From Fidelibacterota bacterium (GTDB taxonomy: Bacteria; Fidelibacterota; Marinisomatia; Marinisomatales; TCS55), in NCBI GenBank assembly GCA_002724735.1, contig PBPT01000016.1, forward strand, positions 71,674-135,673: DNA of 64,000 nucleotides, read 5' to 3'. The position numbers were made by a program, and so were the translations under genes. Positions 16,681 through 27,900 of the stretch are shown piece after piece. Within the stretch, counting starts at the first letter, position 1. The number at the start of each line of letters is the position of its first letter. The notes beneath the pieces were generated by a model, which ran no database searches, was not told the DNA's origin, and worked only from the letters and a program-made list of their open reading frames with translations.

Positions 16681-19600
16681 ATGGCGAATAGATATCCACT
16701 AATAATAGACACGCTTGATGCAAACAAGATAAAAGAGCTTCAAACAGGAGACAACCTTAATCTTGCTGACAATAGTATTGTAGGTGTTCAAAATATTACA
16801 GCGTTAGGCACAATAGAAGCCGCGGTACTTACTGTAAATGGAAATAGAATTGTAGCTCAAAACTTTTTACAACTTTCAGATACACCAAGTACGTACACAG
16901 GTAACGCAGACAAGTTTGTTGCTGTAAATACAGCAGGCACAGGAATAGAATTTAGACCGCTGAGTGCATTTGGTAATGTTGATGTATCAAGCTTAGATAT
17001 TTCTGGAAATATATTACCAGTTACTAATAATACTTCAAACATAGGAAGTAATACGCTTAGATTTGCTCAAGTTTGGGCAACAGATGTGTATGCCAATATA
17101 AAATCTTTCAGTGGTACAACAATATTTGATGCAACTACAGGACTTATTCCTTACGCCGCACTACAAGGAAATCCTACTAACGTTTCAGAATTTATTAATG
17201 ATAGCGGTTTTGCAACCACAAGCGAAGTTAATAGTTTAATAGGAAACTTCTTCGGAGGTGGAGGCACTCTTACTGCTGATATCACAGGAAGTGTATTTGC
17301 AAATGATTCCACTATGCTTGTTGACGGGACAAGTGGTACATTAGTTGGTAATATACATTATCCTACAACAGGATCAATTACGGCAGGTACAAAAGTACAA
17401 TTAGGAACAACTGAATTAACATCTACAATAGAGCCGCCGACTGCTAACACAGGCGCAATAGGAACTACAACAAAACGTTTTGGTATAGGGTATTTCCAAA
17501 ATATAAACGCAAGTGGAAATATAACTGCGGCAACTTTTAATGGTACGCTTAATGGTGTATTAATTGGTGAGCATGTTGGTAGTGTATATGGAGACGATTC
17601 AACTGTATTAGTTGATGGAGTTAATTCTACACTTAGAGGACATCATATTGGCGATCACACAGGTTCAGTATTTGCAGACGACTCAGGAGTTGTAATTGAC
17701 GGTATTACTGGTACTGTAGTAGGACCTGTTAACAGTTCAGATTTAAGATCAACAAGTCCAAATGTTAGAATAGGTTTAAATGCTGGTTTAACTAATCAAG
17801 GCACTTATAGTATTGCAATAGGCGAACGGGCAGGTAATTTAAATCAATCCGCTGATGGTATTGCTATAGGTTATGCGGCAGGTAGAGATGATCAACAGAC
17901 AGACGGTATTGCTATTGGACAAAATGCAGGGCAAGTTAATCAAGGTGCTAGTTCTGTTGCTATTGGTACAATGGTTGGTAAAACAAACCAACACGCAAAT
18001 ACTATTATGCTTAGTGCTACTGGTGCTGAATTTAATTCTACACAAGCAAATTCATTTTTTGTTAAACCAATTAGAGAAGCAATTAATGATTCATTTTTAA
18101 GGTATAATACTGCAACAGGTGAAGTTACTTATACATCATCTGCCGCTGGTACATTTGACGGGGACCTCACAGGCTCTGTATATTCAGATAATAGCACACT
18201 TTTAGTTGACGGTATAAATGCTAGACATAATTTCCCTAACAACGTACTAGCTGATTTAAGTGATGTAAGTAATACAACACCAAGTGCAGGAGAAGTGCTT
18301 AAATGGGATGGTTCTCAATGGGCGCCAGGCGCTGACGCTACATCGGGTGGCGGTGGAACAAACGCTGATACATTAGATGGTTTTGATAGTCCTTATTTCT
18401 TAAATTGGACAAACTTTACTAATACACCAACTACACTTGCAGGTTATGGAATAACAGATGCAATTGGTTCTCTTTCAGCTGATACAACTCCTTCATTAAG
18501 TGGAGAATTAATAACAGGACAAAATAGAATTGCTTTTGCAGATACTGGTACAGTTAGTTTCTTAGATTTTACTGTTACACATTTAGGACAAAATAATAAC
18601 ACAGTCCTAAGCAGTGTAAAAAGTATTAACTTTTTCTTAGATAGTAATGGCGGCGACTCAGGTCAAGCATTTAGAATTTTTAATAATATAGATCCAGATA
18701 GTACACCTACTGAAACAGACCGCATTTTTAAAGTAAGTGAAAACGGTGATGTAAACATAGGCAATCACTTGATTATGGATCAAGGTTCAATTGTGTTTGA
18801 AGGAACATCAGCTGATGATCATGAAACAACATTGACTCCAGGAAATCCAACACAAGATAATACTATTACACTACCTGATGCATCTGGAACTATTGCACTT
18901 TTATCTACTGTGCCTGGACAACTTTCTGCACAACTAGGAGCCGCAAGTGGCAGTGGAGGCGGATCTTATGATAGTGCTACAGGAGTTATTACTTTTACTC
19001 CAGCAGACTTAGCTACTATTAATATTGTTACTGATGCTACTCCACAACTTGGTGGTACACTAGATGCAAATGGTAATACTATTAATATGGGCACTAACGT
19101 TATTACCGACACAAAAGTTGGAAACTGGGATACATCATACGGATGGGGTAATCATGCTAGTGCAGGTTATTTAACAGGTATAACTACACAATCAATTTAC
19201 GAGCTAAGTAATGTTAACACAACAGCTAGTCCAACAAACAATCAAGTTTTAACTTGGGACAGTAGTAATAGCTATTGGAGCCCTGCAGATCCACAAGGTG
19301 GCGGCTCAATAGGAGCTTTTACATTTACCGGTAGTGTTATGGACACTAATGACAGTAGTAGTATTACTGTAACTCCAGCAATGACACTCAGCAGTGATTT
19401 AACAGTACAAAATGACCTAGTAGTAAATAATACCGTTAGAGCAAATAAACTTGTTAGTACAGCCGCTGGCGTGCCAAAATTTACATCAACAACTAACATT
19501 GAATTAAATGCACAAGGCGCAGTTATTATTGGCTCTAGCCAACTTAGAATAAAAAGTTTTACTACAGCAGAGCGTGATGCTCTTACTGCATCTACAGGAG

Positions 19601-20064
19601 ATATTATATATAATACAACGCTTTCTAAAATGCAATTAAGAATAGGAAGCAACTGGAAATCAATTGCAATCACAGATGATATTCCAACAAATAACAATCA
19701 ACTTACAAATGGTGCAGGATACCTTACAACTGCAACAGATATACACACATTTACAATGACTACAAATGGATCGGATTACATTTTTGCACAAGATTCAAGA
19801 TATTTTCCATTAGGTGCAGAAAACGATCCAGTTCTTTATGTGCGTAGAGGAGAAACTTACCACTTTATTAATAATACAGGAGGTAGCCATCCATTCCAGA
19901 TAAGAACAAGTAACGGTGGGTCAGCATATAATACAGGAGTTACTAATAATGGCGCCGCTAGCGGAACTATTGTTTGGACAGTGCCTATGACTGCACCAGC
20001 TTCAGTATACTATCAGTGTACTGTTCACAGTAATATGGGTAACACTATTAATATTGTAACATAA
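16681..20064 (+). CDS. tail-fibre protein with YadA-head-like repeats and C-terminal cupredoxin-like domain
   Basis: SIAIGERAGNLNQSADGIAIGYAAGRDDQQTDGIAIGQNAGQ repeats; GSVFADDS repeats; C-terminal GSHPFQIR...YYQCTVHSNMGNTINIV. Confidence 0.85.
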   Translation: MANRYPLIIDTLDANKIKELQTGDNLNLADNSIVGVQNITALGTIEAAVLTVNGNRIVAQNFLQLSDTPSTYTGNADKFVAVNTAGTGIEFRPLSAFGNVDVSSLDISGNILPVTNNTSNIGSNTLRFAQVWATDVYANIKSFSGTTIFDATTGLIPYAALQGNPTNVSEFINDSGFATTSEVNSLIGNFFGGGGTLTADITGSVFANDSTMLVDGTSGTLVGNIHYPTTGSITAGTKVQLGTTELTSTIEPPTANTGAIGTTTKRFGIGYFQNINASGNITAATFNGTLNGVLIGEHVGSVYGDDSTVLVDGVNSTLRGHHIGDHTGSVFADDSGVVIDGITGTVVGPVNSSDLRSTSPNVRIGLNAGLTNQGTYSIAIGERAGNLNQSADGIAIGYAAGRDDQQTDGIAIGQNAGQVNQGASSVAIGTMVGKTNQHANTIMLSATGAEFNSTQANSFFVKPIREAINDSFLRYNTATGEVTYTSSAAGTFDGDLTGSVYSDNSTLLVDGINARHNFPNNVLADLSDVSNTTPSAGEVLKWDGSQWAPGADATSGGGGTNADTLDGFDSPYFLNWTNFTNTPTTLAGYGITDAIGSLSADTTPSLSGELITGQNRIAFADTGTVSFLDFTVTHLGQNNNTVLSSVKSINFFLDSNGGDSGQAFRIFNNIDPDSTPTETDRIFKVSENGDVNIGNHLIMDQGSIVFEGTSADDHETTLTPGNPTQDNTITLPDASGTIALLSTVPGQLSAQLGAASGSGGGSYDSATGVITFTPADLATINIVTDATPQLGGTLDANGNTINMGTNVITDTKVGNWDTSYGWGNHASAGYLTGITTQSIYELSNVNTTASPTNNQVLTWDSSNSYWSPADPQGGGSIGAFTFTGSVMDTNDSSSITVTPAMTLSSDLTVQNDLVVNNTVRANKLVSTAAGVPKFTSTTNIELNAQGAVIIGSSQLRIKSFTTAERDALTASTGDIIYNTTLSKMQLRIGSNWKSIAITDDIPTNNNQLTNGAGYLTTATDIHTFTMTTNGSDYIFAQDSRYFPLGAENDPVLYVRRGETYHFINNTGGSHPFQIRTSNGGSAYNTGVTNNGAASGTIVWTVPMTAPASVYYQCTVHSNMGNTINIVT

Positions 20065-20075
20065 GGAGAGCTAGT

Positions 20076-20555
20076 ATGGCAACAATCAAGTGCAAAGGTT
20101 TAACAGGTGTAGTATTTGATTTGACAGTTACTATGGGTAGCACCACTATGAATGGGTTGACTGCACTAGCACAAGCTATAGAAGGCCAAGAAATCACTAC
20201 AACAGAATATGAAGAAATTGTAGCAACTAAAGATCCTTCAATTAATCAAACTACTAATGGAAATATGGATTTACTAGCGGCTGGTTTAGTTGAAGGCGAC
20301 ATGGTACAATGCGTACCATTAGGCAGAACAACTTCTAGAACCAAGAGACAACGACAAGAACAAATACTTAAAATTGCAGTAACCAAACGCAAAGGTTTAG
20401 CCGCAGGTGATACTAATGCAAATTATTATAGAGCTTTAAATACAAAAACGAAAGGCAATCTACCAACACTTTACAAAGCAGGAGATAATCGTACAGCAAA
20501 CGTAATTGACAATGATAATTCAGGAGGGTTGGTCACAGGTAGACCTTGGACATAA
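20076..20555 (+). CDS. virion-locus hypothetical protein
   Basis: Complete ORF with RBS AAGGAG inside the fibre cluster. Confidence 0.7.
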   Translation: MATIKCKGLTGVVFDLTVTMGSTTMNGLTALAQAIEGQEITTTEYEEIVATKDPSINQTTNGNMDLLAAGLVEGDMVQCVPLGRTTSRTKRQRQEQILKIAVTKRKGLAAGDTNANYYRALNTKTKGNLPTLYKAGDNRTANVIDNDNSGGLVTGRPWT

Positions 20556-20558
20556 TAA

Positions 20559-23500
20559 ATGGCTGAAAAAGAATATATTATAAGTCTTAAGCGTGGTGTA
20601 GACTATGAAGCTTTTGATAGCGAAATGCAAGAAGGTATTGGACGCGGGCTTATCAAAGATAGAACTGTAGATGTTGCAAATGCAAGACCGCTATCTCAAC
20701 GTAACACACACTATATGTTAGAAGAATCAGAAGTTACTGAACTTCTCAAAGATGACCGTGTTGCTGATATACAAGAACCTCCAGAAAACAGAGACGATAT
20801 ACAAATTGGTATTAGAGCTACTCAAACAGGAACTTGGCGTAAGACTTCATCTGTTATAAGCAGTGATCTAAATTGGGGTATGCTTAGAGCTACTTCAAGA
20901 GAAGACGTATGGGGTAGCGGAGTAGTTAGTTCAACAAGACCTTTTAATTACAATCTAACAGGCAAAGGTGTTGATGTTGTTATTCAAGACTCAGGAATCG
21001 ATACAGGACATATAGAATTTACTGATGCTAACGGGGTATCAAGAATAAAACAAATAAATTGGTATGACGAGAGTGGTATTGCCGGTCCACAGTCTGCGAA
21101 TCATTATAAAGATACTGACGGTCATGGTACACATGTTGCAAGCACAGTAGCAGGTAGAACTTTAGGCTGGGCCAAGGATGCTCACATATATGCATTAAAG
21201 GTAAACGGATTAGAAGGATCAAATGATACTGGAACAGGTTATCCTGTTGGAGATTGTTTTGATGTAATTAAAGGTTGGCATAACAATAAACCAATAGACC
21301 CTGCAACAGGCTACAAACGTCCTACTATTGTAAACATGAGTTGGGGATATTCTGGAACCAATACACAAACACCAACAAGTGGTAATTTTAGAGGGGCAAA
21401 CTGGACATACGGAGATTCAGGATTTGCATCAGATAATAATTTAAGAGATAACGCAGGTATATTAACAAAAATATTTACAAGCGGTGGTAATCCAGTTAGG
21501 AAATTTAATGCTAGAGTCACTAGTGTAGATACAGATATACAAGAACTTATAGATGCTGGTGTGCATGTTTGCATTGCGGCAGGTAATAGTTATTATTACA
21601 TTGCGGCTGAAAATGATGGTGACTGGGATAATAGAGTTGTAGTAGGAGGAATAACACGATATTATCACAGAGGAGCAAGTCCTTACGATACGGAAGCATT
21701 TATGGTAGGTTCTTTGGATATTACATATACAGGAGGACTAGAACAAAAAAGTGAATTCAGTTGTTGCGGACCTGGTGTAGACATTTATGCTCCAGGTAAT
21801 AATATTATGGGAGCTAGTTCAGATGATAACTCAGGCTCAAATGATAAAGTCTTAGATGGAGTAACACGAGTAACACATCCTTTAGAGGGCTCACAACATA
21901 ATATGAAAATTTCAGGGACAAGTATGGCTACTCCTAATGTATGTGGCATGCTTGCAACAGTGCTTGAATCATCTCCGGGAATATCTCCTGCAGGATTAAA
22001 AACTTGGGCACATTCTAATAGCACTAAAGATTTAATGTATCAAGGCACAAAGGATAACTGGGACGATTATGACAGTATTAATTGTGCTGGCAATTCAGAT
22101 TATGAGTCTAAAGCTATTGTAACAAGCACTGAAATGCGACCATTTGCAAAGCATTTAGATGTGAGAGGTTTGCGTTTATGTGCATGGGGAGCAGTAGGTG
22201 GACAGCCAGCAGTTACAGATTCATTTTTAGAAAAAACTGCAAGATTGTATGAAATGCTATTAGACCCAACAGGCACTGATGTTGTTGCTTCCAATCAACA
22301 AGCGGCCATTGCAGGTATGAAATCATATAATGTAGCACAATTTGTAGGTTACAATCCTAGTGCTAGTTACGATCCTTCCGTTACAGCAGATAACGCAGGA
22401 AATTTTTATCTTGGACTAGATTTGATTAAAGATAGATTCCAAAATGTAGATTACATTTGGGAATATGATGATACAGGAGCAGGATACACAGCTAATACAC
22501 AAATAATGGAAAGTGTAGAACATGCATTACACACATTAACAGTTTATGCTTTACCTGCGGCATTTCCTACTGAATTTGCACAAAATAATCAAACAAGTGA
22601 TATTTATAATGCTTGTAACGAAGCAGTGAATAATGGAGTTTTTGACACAAGCAATTATGGTACATGGCCGGGATCAGACACAGAGTTACGTGCATTAATG
22701 ATGCGTGAATATTACTTCTTACTAACTTTAGGTATGTGGGAATGGTTTAGTTATGTTGACGGAGGGTCATTAAGTCCAGAATGGAATGACAATAGTAGAA
22801 CACAATCAGGCGTACAATCTAATAATCCTTTAGGGTATGCGTTATATAATAATTATGGAAGAAAAGTTATTTCTAAACCTAATGGTTCTATTATGACCAG
22901 TATGCATAATGTAAGCGGAGCTTCTGGATGGGCACCTAATTCAAATACAAATAGGATTGCATATACTCCCTATGCAACTTCTGATACTTTTAGCACTACA
23001 GTATGGCCGAACGCAGTAGCACAGCCAGGCGCCAGCTTCTTAGAAACCAACAGTATTTTTTCAACATCTTTGTATACTGGAAATGGTGCTACACAAACGA
23101 TAACCAATGGAATTAATCTTGCTGGTGAAGGTGGATTGGTTTGGATTAAAGATAGAACTTTGGCAAACGGGCATCGATGGACAGCTACAACTTTTACATC
23201 AAGTAATCCAGCATTGTTTGCTATTCAATGTCTAACTACAAATGGACAACATGATATGCTAGATTACCAAGACGGAATTTCACAATGGAATAGCGACGGC
23301 TTTAAATTAGAACAAGTTTCTGGTGTTGGCGGATCAGGCTTTAATATAAATGGAAATAATTACGCCTCTTGGACATTCCGCAAAGCCCCTAGATTCTTTG
23401 ATATAGTTTCTTACACCGGAGATACAAATTCACAACAGGTATTATCTCATAATTTAGATTCTGATCCAGGAATGGTTATTATAAAATCAACTAATACTAA

Positions 23501-24101
23501 CGGTACTAGTTGGTGGACTTGGCACAGAAGCTTTGGAGCAAATACTTCTGCTTCTGGCAAACAAATGGCCTTAGATTCTATAAAAGGAACTAGAGATACT
23601 GGCACTACATATTCAGGATCAGCATTTAATTGGACTGCTCCTAGCGGTGCTTATGTACAAGGTAGTTATTTACAAGGGACTTCAAGGAATAATATTACTG
23701 TAGGTTATGAAGCTAATCAAAGTACATGGCAATACGAAGCCTACCTATTCGCTCACAACGACGGCGACGGCGGATTTGGCACTAATGGTGATCTTGATAT
23801 TATTAAGTGTGGTAGCTACACTGGTAATAGTTCTGCTGATGGTCCAACAGTTGACTTAGGCTGGCAACCACAGTGGGTACTAATAAAAAGGTCTAATAGT
23901 GATGTAGGCAATTGGTATATATTTGACTCTGTTAGAGGTGTAGTTACTGGCGGCAACGATCAGTATCTTAGTGCTAATGCCACAGATATTGATCAAGCGG
24001 CATCACTTATAGACTTCACTAATACAGGATTTAAAATTACATCCACAAGTGGTGACATAAATACCGGCACTATGATTTACATGGCAATAAGATCTGCATA
24101 A
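20559..24101 (+). CDS. virion-associated subtilisin-like (S8) serine protease fused to a lectin-like C-terminus
   Basis: Catalytic triad blocks VVIQDSGIDTGH, DGHGTHVASTVAG, ISGTSMATPNVCGMLA; C-terminal SWTFRKAPRFFDIVSYTGD...HNLDSDPGMVIIKS phage module. Confidence 0.9.
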   Translation: MAEKEYIISLKRGVDYEAFDSEMQEGIGRGLIKDRTVDVANARPLSQRNTHYMLEESEVTELLKDDRVADIQEPPENRDDIQIGIRATQTGTWRKTSSVISSDLNWGMLRATSREDVWGSGVVSSTRPFNYNLTGKGVDVVIQDSGIDTGHIEFTDANGVSRIKQINWYDESGIAGPQSANHYKDTDGHGTHVASTVAGRTLGWAKDAHIYALKVNGLEGSNDTGTGYPVGDCFDVIKGWHNNKPIDPATGYKRPTIVNMSWGYSGTNTQTPTSGNFRGANWTYGDSGFASDNNLRDNAGILTKIFTSGGNPVRKFNARVTSVDTDIQELIDAGVHVCIAAGNSYYYIAAENDGDWDNRVVVGGITRYYHRGASPYDTEAFMVGSLDITYTGGLEQKSEFSCCGPGVDIYAPGNNIMGASSDDNSGSNDKVLDGVTRVTHPLEGSQHNMKISGTSMATPNVCGMLATVLESSPGISPAGLKTWAHSNSTKDLMYQGTKDNWDDYDSINCAGNSDYESKAIVTSTEMRPFAKHLDVRGLRLCAWGAVGGQPAVTDSFLEKTARLYEMLLDPTGTDVVASNQQAAIAGMKSYNVAQFVGYNPSASYDPSVTADNAGNFYLGLDLIKDRFQNVDYIWEYDDTGAGYTANTQIMESVEHALHTLTVYALPAAFPTEFAQNNQTSDIYNACNEAVNNGVFDTSNYGTWPGSDTELRALMMREYYFLLTLGMWEWFSYVDGGSLSPEWNDNSRTQSGVQSNNPLGYALYNNYGRKVISKPNGSIMTSMHNVSGASGWAPNSNTNRIAYTPYATSDTFSTTVWPNAVAQPGASFLETNSIFSTSLYTGNGATQTITNGINLAGEGGLVWIKDRTLANGHRWTATTFTSSNPALFAIQCLTTNGQHDMLDYQDGISQWNSDGFKLEQVSGVGGSGFNINGNNYASWTFRKAPRFFDIVSYTGDTNSQQVLSHNLDSDPGMVIIKSTNTNGTSWWTWHRSFGANTSASGKQMALDSIKGTRDTGTTYSGSAFNWTAPSGAYVQGSYLQGTSRNNITVGYEANQSTWQYEAYLFAHNDGDGGFGTNGDLDIIKCGSYTGNSSADGPTVDLGWQPQWVLIKRSNSDVGNWYIFDSVRGVVTGGNDQYLSANATDIDQAASLIDFTNTGFKITSTSGDINTGTMIYMAIRSA

Positions 24102-24104
24102 ATA
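24097..24104 (+). promoter_or_regulatory. late promoter motif CATAAATA
   Basis: 20 nt upstream of the 24124 CDS. Confidence 0.55.
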
Positions 24105-24123
24105 GTATATAAGGATAAAAGAG

Positions 24124-24921
24124 ATGGCAGTACAACTAATTAATATAGGTAATACAGCAAACGACGGAACTGGTGATGATTTAAGAGAAGCATTTGTAAA
24201 AGTAAATGCAAATTTTAACGAATTGGACCTACGTGATGATGAGCAAACGACAGTAACAAATCTTGGGTCAACTGGTGAAGGATTATTCAAAGAAAGAATT
24301 AACTATGATTTAAAATTTAAGAAAATTGTAGGCGGTGCAGGAATATCATTGACTGTAACAGATGATAATATTACCATTGCAAATGATAAAGTTTACGACC
24401 TAACACAAAGCACGGTAACAGGCGACCCATATGTTACAAAAGAATATGACTTTGCTGACGCTAGAATAAAGTATAACAACGTTTATCAAAACATTGCAGA
24501 TTTACCAAATCCAAGTACATACCACGGACTATTTGCACATGTCCATAGTACAGGAGGCGCTTATTACAGTCACGGTGGTGCATGGATAGAGCTTGCAAAT
24601 AAATCAGACGCATTAGAGTTATCAGAAGATACTACGCCTGTGTTAGGAGGCAACTTAGATGCGGCAGGTTATAACATAAGCAATGCAGGCACTATAGCTT
24701 CAACAGGATTTACTGGACCATTAACAGGTAATGTAACTGGCTTAGTAAATGGTGTTGACCCTGCTACCTATAGCAACAGATTTACTGAAATGGACTTTGG
24801 TGCATTTTCACAAACTGTAAGTAATATGATAGATTTTCGTATTGCACAATCAGATGTAGAGATGGGATCTATCACAGCTGAAGAAGAAGTAGAAGTCGAC
24901 TTTGGCCCTATTGCCGTATAA
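24124..24921 (+). CDS. tail-fibre-like structural protein
   Basis: N-terminal INIGNTANDGTGDDLREAFVKVNANFNELDL module. Confidence 0.8.
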   Translation: MAVQLINIGNTANDGTGDDLREAFVKVNANFNELDLRDDEQTTVTNLGSTGEGLFKERINYDLKFKKIVGGAGISLTVTDDNITIANDKVYDLTQSTVTGDPYVTKEYDFADARIKYNNVYQNIADLPNPSTYHGLFAHVHSTGGAYYSHGGAWIELANKSDALELSEDTTPVLGGNLDAAGYNISNAGTIASTGFTGPLTGNVTGLVNGVDPATYSNRFTEMDFGAFSQTVSNMIDFRIAQSDVEMGSITAEEEVEVDFGPIAV

Positions 24922-24930
24922 TCCTATTCC

Positions 24931-24938
24931 GATAAATA
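24931..24938 (+). promoter_or_regulatory. late promoter motif GATAAATA
   Basis: 18 nt upstream of the 24956 start. Confidence 0.55.
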
Positions 24939-24955
24939 CGTTGTAAGGAAATGAT

Positions 24956-27900
24956 ATGGCTAGATTACAATCTAATACAACGATCACTATAACTAAAACA
25001 TGGTTTCAACAGCCAAACGGATATACATATCCTATTGCTGTAAGAGTTCCTAGCCTATCTACTTTAAATAACAAACGTATTCCTGTTGCTATATTATTAC
25101 ATGGAATGGGCGGCACAGGACAAGGTATGCTTAACGAATGGAATACGTATCTACCTGATCATATACTAATCGCTCCAACTGGATACTTAAATAGTTGGAA
25201 TGTAGCTCATGAAGAATCTAAAGCACCAGACTTAAGAATGCTCGAGGATCTAATTGATAATTTAAAAGCATACGAAAATGTAGACGGAACAAAAATCAGA
25301 TTAGTAGGTTTTAGTAACGGCGCGGCTCTTTGTAATCGGGCTTATGTGCAATTATCAGATTCATCTGTTGATCAAATAGTTACAGTAGCAACAACATTTT
25401 TTAATCCTATGTATAGGAATAATAACTTTTACATACCTGTTAACGAAGCGTCTACAGGAATAAATGCTTCAAATTACCCAACAATTAAAATACCTTTTAG
25501 ACCACGTAAATTTGTAAGCTTTCATGGTACTACTGATACAGGATTTCCATATGCAGGAGGAGCTCATGAGTTTGGGTATACATTTTTATCTGCACAAGCT
25601 AGTGCATTTGTCGCGGCTAAAGGGCAAGGATTTACAGGTACCCAAATACCTGATCATGTAGGTGCATCTGATATAGGTGGCACTTTCAAATATACATATA
25701 ACACTCCACACGGAGATGTACTTCACTACAAATATCCAGGCGGGCATGAAGCAACAGCTTCTGTTAAAACTATTGTGCAAAATAACTTTGTATTTGTACA
25801 CGACAATCAACCAAGTATGCCTAGTGTAATTAGTGCAGTAAAATGGAATCCTAATAGACTTAATATTGTAGATGAGGAAGGAACTTATCCTAGTGCAACA
25901 CAATTTACCTTTAACGGACAAGTAATCACTGCTACGAGTAATGGCGATCCGTATCCTGCATTAGCAGGACAAAGTATGACAAACACAGGCGTAAGGGATT
26001 TTGGAGTCAATAAAAATGTTATAAAAGCACAAAATTATAATTTTAGAATAAAAAATAGAGCCGGAGAAAACACTGCTAATCCAGATAAAATGGAGTTAGG
26101 CGGAATGGGAATATTTGCAAATGGAGTACTTGCTACAAGTCCAAGTGCAGGTGATCATGCTATTCCTGGTACAAACATATTTCCACCTATAGGATTTAAT
26201 TTTAATGCAGTGCATCTAGGTTCTACATATGGAGTAGACAACGGGGGAGGGCATCCTGAAATAAACGGATCTTATCATTACCACAATGGATCTTTTTTAT
26301 ACAATAGTTGGAATACAAATAGGATATATTCTGCTAATGCTTATTACAACGCTACGGATTTTAACGGAGATAAATTTAGGCATATAGACGGACATAGTAA
26401 AATAATTGGATATTGCTTTGACGGTTATCCTATTTATGGACCGTACGGATATCAAACAGGAATAGATAACACTACAGCCGTTGTTCAAATGAAATCAAGC
26501 TATTTACTACATCCAAATGATGATCATAGACCGGGTGATTTTAAATATGATAGAGTAGTAGATGTAGAAGGTATAGGACAAGTTACACTGACAGCTGGAA
26601 GCTTTTTACAAGACTTTGTATACAAAGGAGGGCACGGTACTCTTGATAGGTACAATGGAAGATATGTAAAAACTCCAGATTTTCCAGATGGAACTTATGC
26701 ATATTTTTTAACATTCGAAGAAACGACAGCAGATACAAGCATATCTTCAGTTAAGCCTAGCTATCCTTACATATTTGGTACAGAGACAAAACAAAGCAGA
26801 ACACTTGTACCTGCAGAAGTAGATCAAAGACTATTACAAGATAGGCTTGATATAAATCATTTATGGAATATTCCTACAGGCACAAAACTTACTAATTTAA
26901 TTGAAAGGAGTGTAGTTGATATTCAACTACCTATTGCAAATGGTGTTACACCTACACTTGAACTTATAAGCGGAAGCTTACCTAATGGAACACGTTTAGA
27001 AGGAACAAGAGTAGTAGGAACTGTATATGAAGTTGCATACGATAAAACTTTTACAGCAGTTATTAGAGCAAATTATAAAGGATCATGGCAGGATCGTACA
27101 CTTGACTTTGCTGTTACTGGGCCAGATGATCCAGTATGGGGTACAGCCGCTGGTGATTTACCAGTAGGTCCTAATAATGTTTTTTATGTATTAGACAGTG
27201 CTCAAATAAATTTTCAATTAGCGGCAACAGATACAGATTTAGCGGCAGGCGATGAATTATCATTCTTTATTGCAGATGGAGATGGCACATTACCACCTGG
27301 TATATCTATGTCCGAAACAGGATTATTGACAGGTATAACTGATCCATTATTATCTTTAGACAAAAGATTTGAGTATGGGGGTTATGATTCGCAAGAATAT
27401 GGTACACTTCCGTTAGACTATGGTACACTGCCTAATAACGGCTTTTCAAGCTACTTTTATGATAGTCAGAATTATGATTACAGTGAACCTACATCTAATC
27501 CAAGAAAGTTAAATAGATATTATCCTTTTGCGGTAACAGTTACAGACGGTGAATCATTTGTAAGGAGAGAATTTTCAATTTATGTAGTAGGTGATGATTT
27601 CTTAAAAGCAGATAACACATTAATGAATGCAAGTACAGGTGTGTTTAAATCAGACGCAACAAATGTAAGACAACCTACTTGGATTACACCTGGTAATTTA
27701 GGATTTCGAAGAGCAAACAATTATCAAACTATTTACTTGGACGTTGTTGATAATCCTACATTAGAAGGAAAAATGTTTTATTCATTAGAAGATATAAACA
27801 GTGATGGAACACCAAGTATATTACCACCAGGTTTAGTATTAGATAAGGACTTAGGAGAGCTAGTAGGTAATATTCCTTATCAAGCGGCGATTACACAAGA

